A DNA stretch of 46,426 nt, taken from positions 1 to 46,426 of the forward strand of contig PXSB01000079.1 of NCBI GenBank assembly GCA_003023185.1, written 5' to 3'. This stretch comes from Halobacteriales archaeon QS_9_67_17. GTDB lineage: Archaea; Halobacteriota; Halobacteria; Halobacteriales; Haloarculaceae. Made by a program: the position numbers and the translations under genes. Under the pieces are notes generated by a model that was not told where the DNA came from, ran no database searches, and was given only the letters and a program-made list of their open reading frames with translations. Positions 28,365-38,288 of the stretch are shown piece by piece (within the stretch, counting starts at the first letter, position 1; each line of letters starts with the position of its first letter).

Positions 28365-28933
28365 CTGCGCGACCGCGTGTCGGCCGCGACGGCGTAGCTG
28401 TCGCGAGTCGACAGCTGTGAGAGCGAGGCGTCGACTTCGTCGCGCAGCCGTGACAGCTTCTCTCGGAGCTCCACGTACGTCTCCTTGCGCGCGAGCTCCT
28501 CGTGATCGTGTTCGGCCTTCAGCGCCGCGACCTTCGAGGAGAGCGAGAAGTACCGCTGGAGCCGCGCGTCGTACCGGGAGCGCTGACACAGCGCCTCGAC
28601 CGTCTCGCGGAGTTCGTCGCCCGACACGGGCTTCTTCAGGTACTCGTCGAACCCCATGTCGATGATGTCCAGCTCCGGCTCGACGCCGGTGAGCATCGCC
28701 ACCTGACAGTCGTACTCCTGCTCGCGAATCTGTTCGAGCACCTCCTTGCCGTTCAGCCCCGGCATCCGACGGTCGAGCAACACCACGTCGACCGTCTCGT
28801 CCATCGCGGACAGCGCCGCGGTGCCGTCGAACGCGGTTTCGGTGTCGTAGTTTTCGAGCCGTTCCGCGTGACTCTCGGCGATCCGGCGGTCGTCGTCGAC
28901 AACGAGTACCGTTGCCCGCGTGTCCCCCTCCAT
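28361..28933 (-). CDS. Response regulator with HalX-like C-terminal domain
   Basis: VLVVDDDRRIAESHAERL...DVVLLDRRMPGLNGKEVLEQIRE...YLKKPVSGDEL. Confidence 0.9.
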   Translation of the reverse strand: MEGDTRATVLVVDDDRRIAESHAERLENYDTETAFDGTAALSAMDETVDVVLLDRRMPGLNGKEVLEQIREQEYDCQVAMLTGVEPELDIIDMGFDEYLKKPVSGDELRETVEALCQRSRYDARLQRYFSLSSKVAALKAEHDHEELARKETYVELREKLSRLRDEVDASLSQLSTRDSYAVAADTRSRS

Positions 28934-29057
28934 CGTTCGCTCAGTGTGTAGACGCATGTGAGAGCAAGGGTGAATAACTCTTGTGTCAGTAATCGCTGAT
29001 GCGTCTGCGAAATCTATACCGTTGTGGCCCTTAACGACCGATTACGGATCGGTGCAG

Positions 29058-29507
29058 TCACGGCTCGGCGGTCGCGAGCCCGAGTTCGTCGAGCGCGTCG
29101 AGCACGATCCACCCCTCGACGTAGTCGCGCTCGCTGACGTGCGGGTCGTCGCCGTAGCTCTCGACGTGGGTCTCGGCCTGCTCGCGCAGCCGTCGCTCTA
29201 ACGGTGTCTGGTCGGGTTCGTCGCGCACGTCGTTCAACAGCGCCTCGAAGTCCTCGCGGAACACCATCGACGCCCGGGCCGCGTTACACCGACCGAGCGG
29301 GCTCATCCCCATCTCCTCGACCAGCTCGCGGACGAGGTCCCAGTCGTCGGCACAGAAGTGGAGCGACACCTCGCCCTCGATGTCGCGCCACGCGATGGGG
29401 TCGCTGTGCTTCAGCAGCTGGACGGCGCGGGGGAAGATGTCGATCCGCACGTTCGTCTCCGGGTCGTCGCAGAGACAACAGGGCTGTTCCGTCTGCCCGG
29501 TGTACAT
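29058..29507 (-). CDS. Hypothetical protein, N-terminal CCLC motif
   Basis: MYTGQTEQPCCLCDDPETNVRIDIFPRAVQLLKHSDPIAWRDIEGEVSLHFCADDW; haloarchaeal codon use. Confidence 0.65.
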   Translation of the reverse strand: MYTGQTEQPCCLCDDPETNVRIDIFPRAVQLLKHSDPIAWRDIEGEVSLHFCADDWDLVRELVEEMGMSPLGRCNAARASMVFREDFEALLNDVRDEPDQTPLERRLREQAETHVESYGDDPHVSERDYVEGWIVLDALDELGLATAEP

Positions 29508-29571
29508 ACGCGAACTCGGGGTCGCGGACGGTTAACTCGTGGGTCACGAGCACGCGCGGCCGGCTCGACGG

Positions 29572-30186
29572 CTACGGCTCCGGCAGCGCGTCGACGGCGG
29601 CCTCCAGATGGTCGCGGACGGCCGCGAGCGCCTCGCGGCTCTCCTCTGACGCGCCCTCGGCCGGCACCTGTTCCAGATAGCCGTGTGCGAGCGTCGCGTA
29701 GGCGGCCGCCTCGTCCATGTACGTGAGTCCGAGCTGGTTCGCCCAGACGTGGCCGGGGCGGTTCTGTCGGCGATGCCACGCGTACGACTCCCCGAGCCGG
29801 TTCTCGATGGCCGCGACCGCGAGCGTCGAGAGCCGAGCGCGCGCCGCGAGCCATGCGTCCAACTCGTCGCCCCAGAAGTCGCGGAACCGGGTCAGGTCGG
29901 CGGGGACGGCCACGCGGTACTCCGTCCCCTCCTCGAACTCGTCGAAGGCCTCGCGGACCCGCGCGGCGGCCGTCTCGGGGTCGTCGGTTGCGGCGACGAC
30001 GCGAACCACGTTTGTCCCGAGTTCGTCCTCGCCCCAGAAACTGTGCGACCAGTGGTGGACGTGGCCGGCTTCGCGGAGCGCGTCGAACGCCGGCGCGATG
30101 TGGTCGACGACCGCCTCACGCTTCGCTTCCCGGAGCGGGGCGTCGACGAACCGGGGCCACGCGAGCGCGAAGCCGAGATACGTCAT
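29572..30186 (-). CDS. Hypothetical protein
   Basis: MTYLGFALAWPRFVDAPLREAKREAVVDHIAPAFDALREAGHVHHWSHSFWG; long acidic ORF. Confidence 0.7.
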   Translation of the reverse strand: MTYLGFALAWPRFVDAPLREAKREAVVDHIAPAFDALREAGHVHHWSHSFWGEDELGTNVVRVVAATDDPETAAARVREAFDEFEEGTEYRVAVPADLTRFRDFWGDELDAWLAARARLSTLAVAAIENRLGESYAWHRRQNRPGHVWANQLGLTYMDEAAAYATLAHGYLEQVPAEGASEESREALAAVRDHLEAAVDALPEP

Positions 30187-30235
30187 GCCGACGATTGTGG
30201 GTCCGGCGGCAAAGGGTCGCCGGTCCCGAACTGAC

Positions 30236-30453
30236 GGTACTGTTCAGCTAAGAGTGACTCTGGAGACGAGGAGGACGACGAAGTGTAGAAAGCCCCCGGG
30301 CGCTCGCCCGTCCGCGGCTCGCTGCGCTCCTCGCGGGCCTTCGGCCCGCTGCGGTGCTTGCGTCGCCGGGGCCGGATCGAGCGCCCGGCCCCTTTCAGTC
30401 CCGCCCGATGTGGTTTTTCGCCCCGGCGACGACCCGCGTAGCTGAACACTGCC
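30236..30453. repeat. Element A: TIR-bounded structured repeat
   Basis: Ends GGTACTGTTCAGCTA / TAGCTGAACACTGCC; internal GAAAGCCCCCGGGCGCTCG...CGAGCGCCCGGCCCCTTTC; same length and anchor positions as 37179-37396. Confidence 0.8.
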
Positions 30454-30499
30454 GTGCCGACAGCGACAGCGTTTACCTCGCCGCGCCGCAGGCACCACC

Positions 30500-33232
30500 G
30501 TGAAGCTCCGCGGCCCCGTGCTCGCCGTTGACGACGCCCGAACCGTAGACACCAGCAACGGGACCACGGACCTCGCCGAGGTAGAGATGAAGCCGAACCG
30601 GGGACGCGGCGACCCCGTCACGGTGACGCTGTGGGGCAAGTGGACCGAGACGGCCGCCGTGCTGGAACCCGGGATGGAACTGCTCGTCGTCGACCCCGAG
30701 ACCGACGAGTACCGGGGCGAGACGCAGTACGCCACGGGTCGCGAGACGTTCGTCGTCGTTGAGCCGGAGTTCCTCGTCGACGTGACCGACGTGCGCTCGT
30801 GGGTGCAGTGTCCCCGGATGTACTATCTGAACAAGCTCTCGGCGACACCGCTTGCATACCCCGTCGTCCGCGGGACCATCGTCCACGAGGTGTTCGGCGA
30901 CCTGCTGCGCGGCCGCGATCTGGAGGACGCCATCGACGCGCGGGTCACCGAAGCGGGACTGGACGTGGGCCTGCTCGGCGAGGACGTCGAGAGCGTCAGA
31001 GAGGAGGTGCGACAGAACGCCGGCGCGGTCGAAGGGTGGCTCGCGCAGGGTGCGCTGACGGCGAGCGACGGCGGCGGAACTGCCAGCGCGGACGGCGACA
31101 GATTCGACCCCGCAGAAAGCGAGTGGCGTTCCGAACAGACGCTCGTCTCGGAGACGTTCGGCATCAAGGGGCGAGCCGACGCGGTGCGGCGCGGCGCGCC
31201 CGTCGAACTCAAAACCGGCAAGAACCTCGACCGCGAGCCCCGGTTCCACGACAAGGTACAGGCGGCCTGCTACGCGCTCGTGTTGGGCGAACACGAGGCC
31301 CACCGTGAGGCGACGAGCATCGTTGAGGCGGCTCCCGACACGGGGACGCTGCTGTACACCAAGAACAACGCGCTCGACCGCGTGGAGGAGAGCGGCGACC
31401 TCTCGCCGGCGAAGGATTTCTCGCTCGGCGCGGGCCTACTGAAGTACGTCGTTCGCCAGCGCAACGAAATCGCCGCGATGGAACACGCAGTCGACGTACC
31501 GACCGGCAACGAGGCGGACGCTATCTGCGAGTACTGCTTCGAGCAGGACACCTGTATGGTCGTCTCCGGCCGACTGAATCAGGAGTCGAAGGCCGGACAG
31601 ATCGGCACGCCGGTCCCCGACGAGGAGCAGGCGTACTTCGAGCGATTCTACCGCGCTATCGAGGCGGAACGGCGCGCCGTCCACGCCGAGTATCGGAAGC
31701 TGTGGGAGCAGTCCGCGACGGAGCGGGCCGATGACGACCGCGCACTCGTGGACATTGAGCCCGCCGGTCGCCGGCAGTTGCCGGATGGCTCGTGGGAGTT
31801 GCGCGGCGAGCGTACTGGCGACGCGGTGTCGAAACTCCGCGAAGGGGACGTTGCGCTCGCCAGCGACGGCCATCCGACGCGGGGCACTGCCGAGCTGGCC
31901 CGCATCCAGCGACTGGACGAGGAGGTGGTCGTCACGGCCGACGAGCCGCTCCAGCTCCGACGGCTCGACGTGTACCCCTCGGAACTCACCGTGGACCGAC
32001 AGCTCGCCGCGCTCCACGACGCCATCCTGAAGGGCGACCCGGAGCGGAAGGACGTGCTGTTCGGCCGCCAAGATCCGACGTTCTCCGGCCCAGAGCGGAC
32101 GTACATCGACAACAACGACGCGCAGGACGCGGCGGTCAACCGCGCCGTCCACGCCGACGACTTCGCGCTCGTCCACGGGCCGCCGGGGACGGGGAAGACG
32201 TACACCCTCGCGGCGACGGTGCGCGCGCTCGTCGACCGGGGCGAGCGCGTCCTCCTGAGCGCGTTCACGAACCGCGCGGTCGACAACGCGCTGGCGGCGC
32301 TCCGCGAGCAGGGGTTCGAGGACTTCGTGCGCGTCGGCACCCAGAGCGGCGTGCGCGAGGACATGCAGGACGCCCGGCTCGAAACCGCCGGCGACCCGGA
32401 AGCGGTGACCGGCCGACTTGGCGACACGCAGGTGGTGGCCGCGACGACCGCCTCCTGTGGCGGGCGTGCGCTCCGGTCACAGGAGTTCGACGTCGCCGTC
32501 GTCGACGAGGCCGGACAGCTCACCGAGCCGGGGACGCTCGCGGCAGTCAACCGGGCCGACCGGTTCGTCCTCGTCGGCGACCACCAGCAGCTGCCGCCCG
32601 TGGTGCGTTCCGACACCGACCTCTCCACGTCGCTGTTCGAGCGGCTCATCGAGGACTACCCGGAGGCAGGCGTCCTGCTCGACCGCCAGTACCGGATGTG
32701 CCAGCGCGTCCAGTACTTCTCCTCGCGGGAGTTCTACGACGGCGCGCTCCGGCCCGCTACCCCGGCGGTCGCGAGCCAGTCGCTCGCGGATCTGGGCGTC
32801 GACACCGCCGACCTCCCGGCCGATCTCCGCGATCCGGTGAGCTTCGTCGACCCGGACGGCGAGCAGGACGGGAACACGAACCCGGTCGAGGCGGACCGCG
32901 TCGCCGAGGTGGTCGAGGCGTACGTCGACGCGGGCGTCGACCGCGACGAGGTCGGCGTCATCGCGCCGTTTCGCGCGCAGGTCGCCGAGATCAGTAAACG
33001 TCTCCCCGATACGACTGTCGACACCGTCGACCGATTTCAAGGCTCCGCGAAGGAGGTGATCGTCGTCTCATTCGTCGCGACCGGCGACCTCGACGGCCCG
33101 ATCTTCGAGGACCACCGCCGGATGAACGTCGCGCTCACGCGGGCGAAGAAGGCGCTCGCGCTCGTCGGCGACGACGATGCGCTCGGCTCCGACGACTTTT
33201 ACGCGCGACTGCTGATGTGGGCACAGGCCTGA
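30500..33232 (+). CDS. dna2: Dna2-like protein: Cas4-type Fe-S nuclease fused to SF1 helicase
   Basis: Nuclease region VTDVRSWVQCPRMYYLNKL...CEYCFEQDTCMV; Walker A GPPGTGKT; VVDEAGQ; GDHQQLPPV; DRQYRM; VDTVDRFQGSAKEVI...NVALTRAKK. Confidence 0.92.
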   Translation: MKLRGPVLAVDDARTVDTSNGTTDLAEVEMKPNRGRGDPVTVTLWGKWTETAAVLEPGMELLVVDPETDEYRGETQYATGRETFVVVEPEFLVDVTDVRSWVQCPRMYYLNKLSATPLAYPVVRGTIVHEVFGDLLRGRDLEDAIDARVTEAGLDVGLLGEDVESVREEVRQNAGAVEGWLAQGALTASDGGGTASADGDRFDPAESEWRSEQTLVSETFGIKGRADAVRRGAPVELKTGKNLDREPRFHDKVQAACYALVLGEHEAHREATSIVEAAPDTGTLLYTKNNALDRVEESGDLSPAKDFSLGAGLLKYVVRQRNEIAAMEHAVDVPTGNEADAICEYCFEQDTCMVVSGRLNQESKAGQIGTPVPDEEQAYFERFYRAIEAERRAVHAEYRKLWEQSATERADDDRALVDIEPAGRRQLPDGSWELRGERTGDAVSKLREGDVALASDGHPTRGTAELARIQRLDEEVVVTADEPLQLRRLDVYPSELTVDRQLAALHDAILKGDPERKDVLFGRQDPTFSGPERTYIDNNDAQDAAVNRAVHADDFALVHGPPGTGKTYTLAATVRALVDRGERVLLSAFTNRAVDNALAALREQGFEDFVRVGTQSGVREDMQDARLETAGDPEAVTGRLGDTQVVAATTASCGGRALRSQEFDVAVVDEAGQLTEPGTLAAVNRADRFVLVGDHQQLPPVVRSDTDLSTSLFERLIEDYPEAGVLLDRQYRMCQRVQYFSSREFYDGALRPATPAVASQSLADLGVDTADLPADLRDPVSFVDPDGEQDGNTNPVEADRVAEVVEAYVDAGVDRDEVGVIAPFRAQVAEISKRLPDTTVDTVDRFQGSAKEVIVVSFVATGDLDGPIFEDHRRMNVALTRAKKALALVGDDDALGSDDFYARLLMWAQA

Positions 33233-33295
33233 GCGCAGACTGAGATACGAAGCTCTCACGGCAAACTACACGTCGCTCCGCCACACAGCCGAGGC

Positions 33296-34516
33296 ATGGT
33301 CACGCTCCCGTACGGCGACGATACGCTCGCGGTCGAGTTTCCGGACTGTGACGTGACCGTCGCGACACCGCCCGGCGGGGAGGGCGTCGACCCGCGAGTC
33401 GCCGCCGAGCGCGCGGTCGCAGACCCGCACGGTCCCCGTCTGCGCGACCTCGCCGACCCGGACGACGAGGTGGCGCTGGTCGTCACCGACGTGACCCGCG
33501 CGACCCCGGACGACGTGCTCGCGGCCGTGCTGTTGGACGAACTGCGCGCCGCCGGCGTCGACCGCGAACAGGTCACGATCCTGCTCGGCCTCGGTCTTCA
33601 CCGGCCGATGACCGACGCGGAGATCGAAGCGGGCCTCGGTGGCTCTGCTGACCTCGCGGTCAATCACGACCCCGACCAGACCGTCGCGGTCGGCGAGGTC
33701 GACGGCGTCACCGTGGCGGTGAACGAGCGCGTTGCCGACGCTGACTTGGTCGTCTCTACGGGGATGGTCGAACCCCACCAGTACGCCGGCTTCTCCGGCG
33801 GCGCAAAGACGGTCGTCATCGGCGCGGGGTCGGAGTCGTTCATCCGCTACACGCACGGTCCCGAGATGCTATCGCGACCGGGCATCCGGCTCGGGGTCGT
33901 CGAGGACAACCCGTTCCGGGCCGCAATCGACCGTGCCGGCGATGTCGTCGGCTGTGACTTCTGTCTGAACGTCACCCACGAGAGGGGCGAGATCCTCGCC
34001 GCCGCGGCCGGCGAACCGCGACCCGTTGTCCGCGATCTCGCCGCCACGGCCCGAGAGGCGCTGGCCGTCGAGGTGTCGGGCACGTACGACGCGGTGGTCG
34101 CGGGCGTCGGCGCGCCTAAGGACGCGAACCTGTACCAGACGACCCGCGCGTTCACCTATCTCGTGTTCGGCGCGCACGATCCGGTCCGTGACGGCGGTCG
34201 GGTCGTCATTCCGGCACGTCTCCACGAGGGTGCGGGCGACGGGACAGGCGAACAGCGGTTCTACTGGTATCTGTCCGGTGCGTCGGACCCGGCGACGCTG
34301 TGCGAGCAGATGCGCGACGGCTACGAGGCCGGCGCACAGCGCGCGTTCGTCGTCGCGCGTGCGCTCCGCGAGACCGACTGCTACGTCACGAACAGCGAGG
34401 CTCCCGACGTGGTGGGAGAGTGTCTCCTCGACCCCCGCGAGACGGTCGCCGACGCGGTCCAACCGGGCAGTGACGTGCTCGTCGTCCCGGACGCCATCGA
34501 CACGCTCGTGATGTAG
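33296..34516 (+). CDS. larA: LarA-like (lactate racemase / DUF2088 family)
   Basis: VTDVTRATPDD...LGLGLHRPMTDAEIEAGLG...TGMVEPHQYAGFSGGAKTVVIG. Confidence 0.9.
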   Translation: MVTLPYGDDTLAVEFPDCDVTVATPPGGEGVDPRVAAERAVADPHGPRLRDLADPDDEVALVVTDVTRATPDDVLAAVLLDELRAAGVDREQVTILLGLGLHRPMTDAEIEAGLGGSADLAVNHDPDQTVAVGEVDGVTVAVNERVADADLVVSTGMVEPHQYAGFSGGAKTVVIGAGSESFIRYTHGPEMLSRPGIRLGVVEDNPFRAAIDRAGDVVGCDFCLNVTHERGEILAAAAGEPRPVVRDLAATAREALAVEVSGTYDAVVAGVGAPKDANLYQTTRAFTYLVFGAHDPVRDGGRVVIPARLHEGAGDGTGEQRFYWYLSGASDPATLCEQMRDGYEAGAQRAFVVARALRETDCYVTNSEAPDVVGECLLDPRETVADAVQPGSDVLVVPDAIDTLVM

Positions 34517-34522
34517 CGAGCG

Positions 34523-37131
34523 TCAGTCGGTCGCGACCGACTCGCCGCCCTCCCCGTCGCGCTCGATTTCGTCCATCACGCGGGCGTGGAACTCCTGTAA
34601 CACCGCGGATTCGTCTTCGGCGAGCACCACGTCGCTGGCCATGAGCGTCGCCAGTCCGAACGCGCGGGGCGACGGTGACTCGACCGCCTGTGCCTCCACC
34701 CGGGTTTCGCCCGTCACGATGTCGCGGAGCACGCGCTCGATTGCCGCGACGTTCAGTTTGTCCTGCAGTATCTCCCGGTACGTCTCCTCCATCACCGCGA
34801 ACTCGTCGAGATCCTGTGCGAACGACAGCAGCATCTCGGAGGAGACCTGCTGCTGTGCGGCGGTCTTCTCGTACCCCTTGTATCGCTTCAGGATCATCAG
34901 CGACCGGGTTGCGTTGATGCGGAAGTAACGCTTCAGGAGATCCGACCCGTCGAGGCTGGCCCGCAAGTCCGCCCGCACCTCGTCGGGGTCGATCTCTCTC
35001 ACGACGGCCTCGATGTCCACCTTCCGGTTGAGCGGGAGCGAGAGCGTGAAGCCGTTGTCGGCGACGGCGACCTGCACGTTCGCATTCGTTTGCTGGGCGA
35101 CGTGGTAGGCGAGCAGTCGCGAGAAGCCGTCGTTGAACCGACGGCCGTAGCCGGAGTGGACGTAGTAGTGGCGGCGATACTCGTCGTGGTCGAGCGCCAC
35201 CTCGATGGCGAGTCGGTCCGGCGTCGAGACGGAGCGCGCGCTGGCGTACCGGAGCTGCTCGTCGTACATCCGGGTCACCGCGCGGACGGTGTTCTCGTCC
35301 AGCGGGAACGTCCGGAGCCACTCGCGAACGGCCGGTGGCCCACCGTCCTGTAGCGTCGTGACGATCTCCTGCTGGAAGGCGAGTATCTCGCGGCCCAGAT
35401 CGTACGACAGGGGCAACCGCTCGGAGAACCACGAGGGGACGGTCGCCTGCTTGCTCGTCGGGTCGACGTACGCCTTGGTCCCGCGACGGTACTTGTACTC
35501 GTAGTTCGCGCCCCCGAGGACGAACACGTCGCCCTTCTCCAGCGTGTCGAGATACTCCTCGTCGAGCTGGCCGACCCACTCGTCGCCGCTCCGAGTGAAC
35601 ACGTCGATTGCGAAGCTGTCCGGGATGGTGCCGATGTTCGTCATGTAGATGACGCGGGCCATCCGCCCCCGCTTGCCGATCAACTCCTGACCGACATCGT
35701 ACTCTTCGTAGTGGTGCTCCCCGCTGGGCGGGTCGTTCGTGTCCCGCCACACCTTCGCGTAGACGTTCTTCTCCTCCAGCCCGTCGTAGTCGGCCGTCAG
35801 ATACGCGAACAGCGTCTCGAAACCCGGTCGACGAATCCCTCCTCTGCCTTCCGGAGCATGACCGCACACTCGATGAGTTCGTCGCGGTCGAGCGCGAAGA
35901 CGCGTCCTCTCACCGTCTCGCCGAGCTGGTGGCCCGCCCGACCCACGCGCTGGAGCAGTGCCGCGACCGACTTCGGCGAGCCGACCTGCACCACCAGATC
36001 GATGTGCGGCATGTCGATCCCGAGTTCGAGAGAGGTGGAGGTGGTCACCACGTCGATGCTCCCCTCCTTCAGCCGGCTTTCGATCTCCTGTCTGCGGTCC
36101 TTCGACAGCGAGCCGTGGTGACAGCCGGAATCGGACTCGTCGAAGCCGTGCTTCTCGCGCAGGTTCGAGAGCACGCGCTCGGCTCCCGACCGGGTGTTCG
36201 TGAACACGAGCGTGTTCTCGTGGTCGCGGACGAGGCTCGCCAGCTCGTCGTAGAACCGCTCGCTCACCACGCCCGGCGGCGTGTTGATGAGGTCGTCGGT
36301 GGGACAGGAAAGCTCCATGTCGAACTCGCGGACGAACCGCGCGTCGACGATCTCGTACTCGCGGGGCCGTCGCTCGCCGTCGCTCGTCTCGTAGCCGACG
36401 AGAAACTCCGCGACGGTCTCCAAGGGTTCGACGGTTGCCGAACAGCCGATGCGGGTCGGCGAGCCATCACACATCCGTTCGAGCCGCTCAAGCGAGACGG
36501 CGAGATGCGTTCCGCGTTTGTTCTCCGCCAGCGAGTGAATCTCGTCCACGACGACGTACTCGACGGATTCGAGCTTCTGCTTGAACTTCGGCGAGTTGAG
36601 CAAGATCGCCAGCGTCTCCGGCGTCGTGTTGAGGATGTGTGGCGTCTCGTCGAGCATCGCCTGTCGCTCCGCGTCGGAGGTGTCGCCGTGGCGGATCGCG
36701 TGGCGAATCTCCACGTCCTCGTCGGCGCGTTCGGTGATGCCGTCCAGCGGCTCCGCCAGATTCCGGTGGATGTCGTTGGCGAGTGACTTCAGCGGCGAGA
36801 CGTACAGACAGTAGACGGCGTTGTCGAGCCCGTCGGCCTTCTCGCGGGCGAGCAGGTCGTTGTAGATGGCACAGAAGCTCGCCTGCGTCTTCCCCGACCC
36901 GGTGGGCGCACAGACGAGACTGTTCGTGCCGTCGTCGATGAGGGGGATGGCTTCCTTCTGTGGCGGCGTGAAGAAGCCGCCGTTTCCGGGGACGAACTCG
37001 CCGAACTCGTCGACCCACCACTCGCGCACCTCGGGTTCCAACCGGGCGAACGCGTCCGCGTCGTCGATGGCGACGGTCGCAGGGTCGAAGTCGATGTCGT
37101 CGCGGGCCGCGAGTAGCTCCCGGCCATTCAT
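34523..37131 (-). pseudogene. lhr: Lhr-type SF2 helicase split by a frameshifting internal deletion
   Basis: N-terminal ORF 35797-37131: APTGSGKT, VVDEIHSL, SATVEPLETV, QRVGRAGHQLG. C-terminal ORF: YLTADYDGLEEKNVYAKVWRD...ARVIYMTNIGTIPDSF. Frames change at ~35819-35831. Confidence 0.85.
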
Positions 37132-37178
37132 ATTCGTGTCACGGGTCGGCGACGGAAGGCCGTTGCGACCGCGGAATA

Positions 37179-37396
37179 GGTAGTGTTCAAGTAAGAGTGA
37201 TTTCGGGGATTCATCTGCCAACGAGGTGGAGAAAGCCCCCGGTCGCTGCGGTCGCGCGCCTCGCTGCGCTCCGTAGCCTCCCTTCGGTCGGCTTCCGGTG
37301 CTTGCGTCGTCGGGCTTCCCGCAGCGCCCGGCCCCTTTCAGTCCCACCCACTTCCGTTTCTTGGCCGGGCGACGACCCGCGTAGCTGAACACCGCC
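37179..37396. repeat. Element B: second copy of the TIR-bounded structured repeat
   Basis: Ends GGTAGTGTTCAAGTA / TAGCTGAACACCGCC; internal GAAAGCCCCCGGTCGCTGC...GCAGCGCCCGGCCCCTTTC; 218 bp like element A. Confidence 0.8.
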
Positions 37397-37436
37397 GCGG
37401 AACAGGACACAAGTGACCGGGCCTCCGACCGCGTGT

Positions 37437-38183
37437 ATGCGCGTCACCTTTCTCGGCACCGGGAGCGCGATGCCAGCCGGTGACCGGAACCAAACCGGCC
37501 TCCTCCTCGAAGCGGGTGAGACCACCCTGCTCGTCGACTGCGGTAGCGGCGTCCTCCGCGCGCTCGCGGACACCGACGCCGGCTACGAGGCCGTCGATGC
37601 CGTTCTCCTCACCCACCACCATCTCGACCACGTCTCGGACCTGTTCCCACTGATCAAGGCACGGTGGCTCGCCGGCGCGGAACAGCTCACCGTCGTCGGT
37701 CCCGAAGGTACGGACGCGCTCGTCGAGGGACTGTTCGACGTACACGACTACCTCCGGGACCGCGTCGACCTGACGCTGCGCGAGGTGACGCCCGGCGAGT
37801 TCGAACTTGCCGGCTTCGACGTTGAGGCGGTCAAGACCGTTCACTCGATGTACTGTCTCGCCTACCGGTTCACACACCCAGACGCCGACGGCGACTTCTG
37901 TTTCTCCGGGGACAGCGAGGCGACGGGCGCTGTCGCTGACCTCGCCGACGGCGCGCGGGTGCTGGCGCACGACTGCTCGTTTCCGGACGAGATCGACGTG
38001 TCGAACCACCCGACGCCGAGCGCACTCGGCGAGACGCTCGCCGGACGAGACATCGAGCAGCTGTATCTCACCCATCTCTATCCCCACACGGACGGGAAAC
38101 ACCGCGAGATGGTCGAGAGCGTCCGCGAGGCGTTCGACGGCGAGATACGAGTCGCCCGCGACGGAGCCGAGGTCGAGATTTAA
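37437..38183 (+). CDS. Metallo-beta-lactamase fold protein (RNase Z-like)
   Basis: VTFLGTGSAMPAGDRNQTGLLLE...LLTHHHLDHVSDLFPL...FSGDSEAT. Confidence 0.88.
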   Translation: MRVTFLGTGSAMPAGDRNQTGLLLEAGETTLLVDCGSGVLRALADTDAGYEAVDAVLLTHHHLDHVSDLFPLIKARWLAGAEQLTVVGPEGTDALVEGLFDVHDYLRDRVDLTLREVTPGEFELAGFDVEAVKTVHSMYCLAYRFTHPDADGDFCFSGDSEATGAVADLADGARVLAHDCSFPDEIDVSNHPTPSALGETLAGRDIEQLYLTHLYPHTDGKHREMVESVREAFDGEIRVARDGAEVEI

Positions 38184-38236
38184 ATACGAGGACGGGACCA
38201 CCCCCTGCGTGACCTGAGTCGTTGCCGCCGGGGGTC

Positions 38237-38259
38237 GAGACGGGTGTGCGGGCCGTCTC
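38237..38259. terminator. Hairpin between convergent genes, possible bidirectional terminator
   Basis: GAGACGG-GTGTGCGGG-CCGTCTC, 7-bp perfect stem. Confidence 0.35.
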
Positions 38260-38288
38260 CGGTGGACACTGCGTGGCCCGCCTGTTCG

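Noticed and set aside
29572-30186. Possible RiPP/thiopeptide-type biosynthesis protein
   Set aside because: Similarity was only a vague impression; no precursor peptide or modifying enzymes nearby.
30391-30410. TTTCAGTCCC block in elements A and B as a possible CRISPR repeat
   Set aside because: It occurs once per element with no regularly spaced repeats or spacers; the only Cas4-like domain nearby belongs to Dna2.
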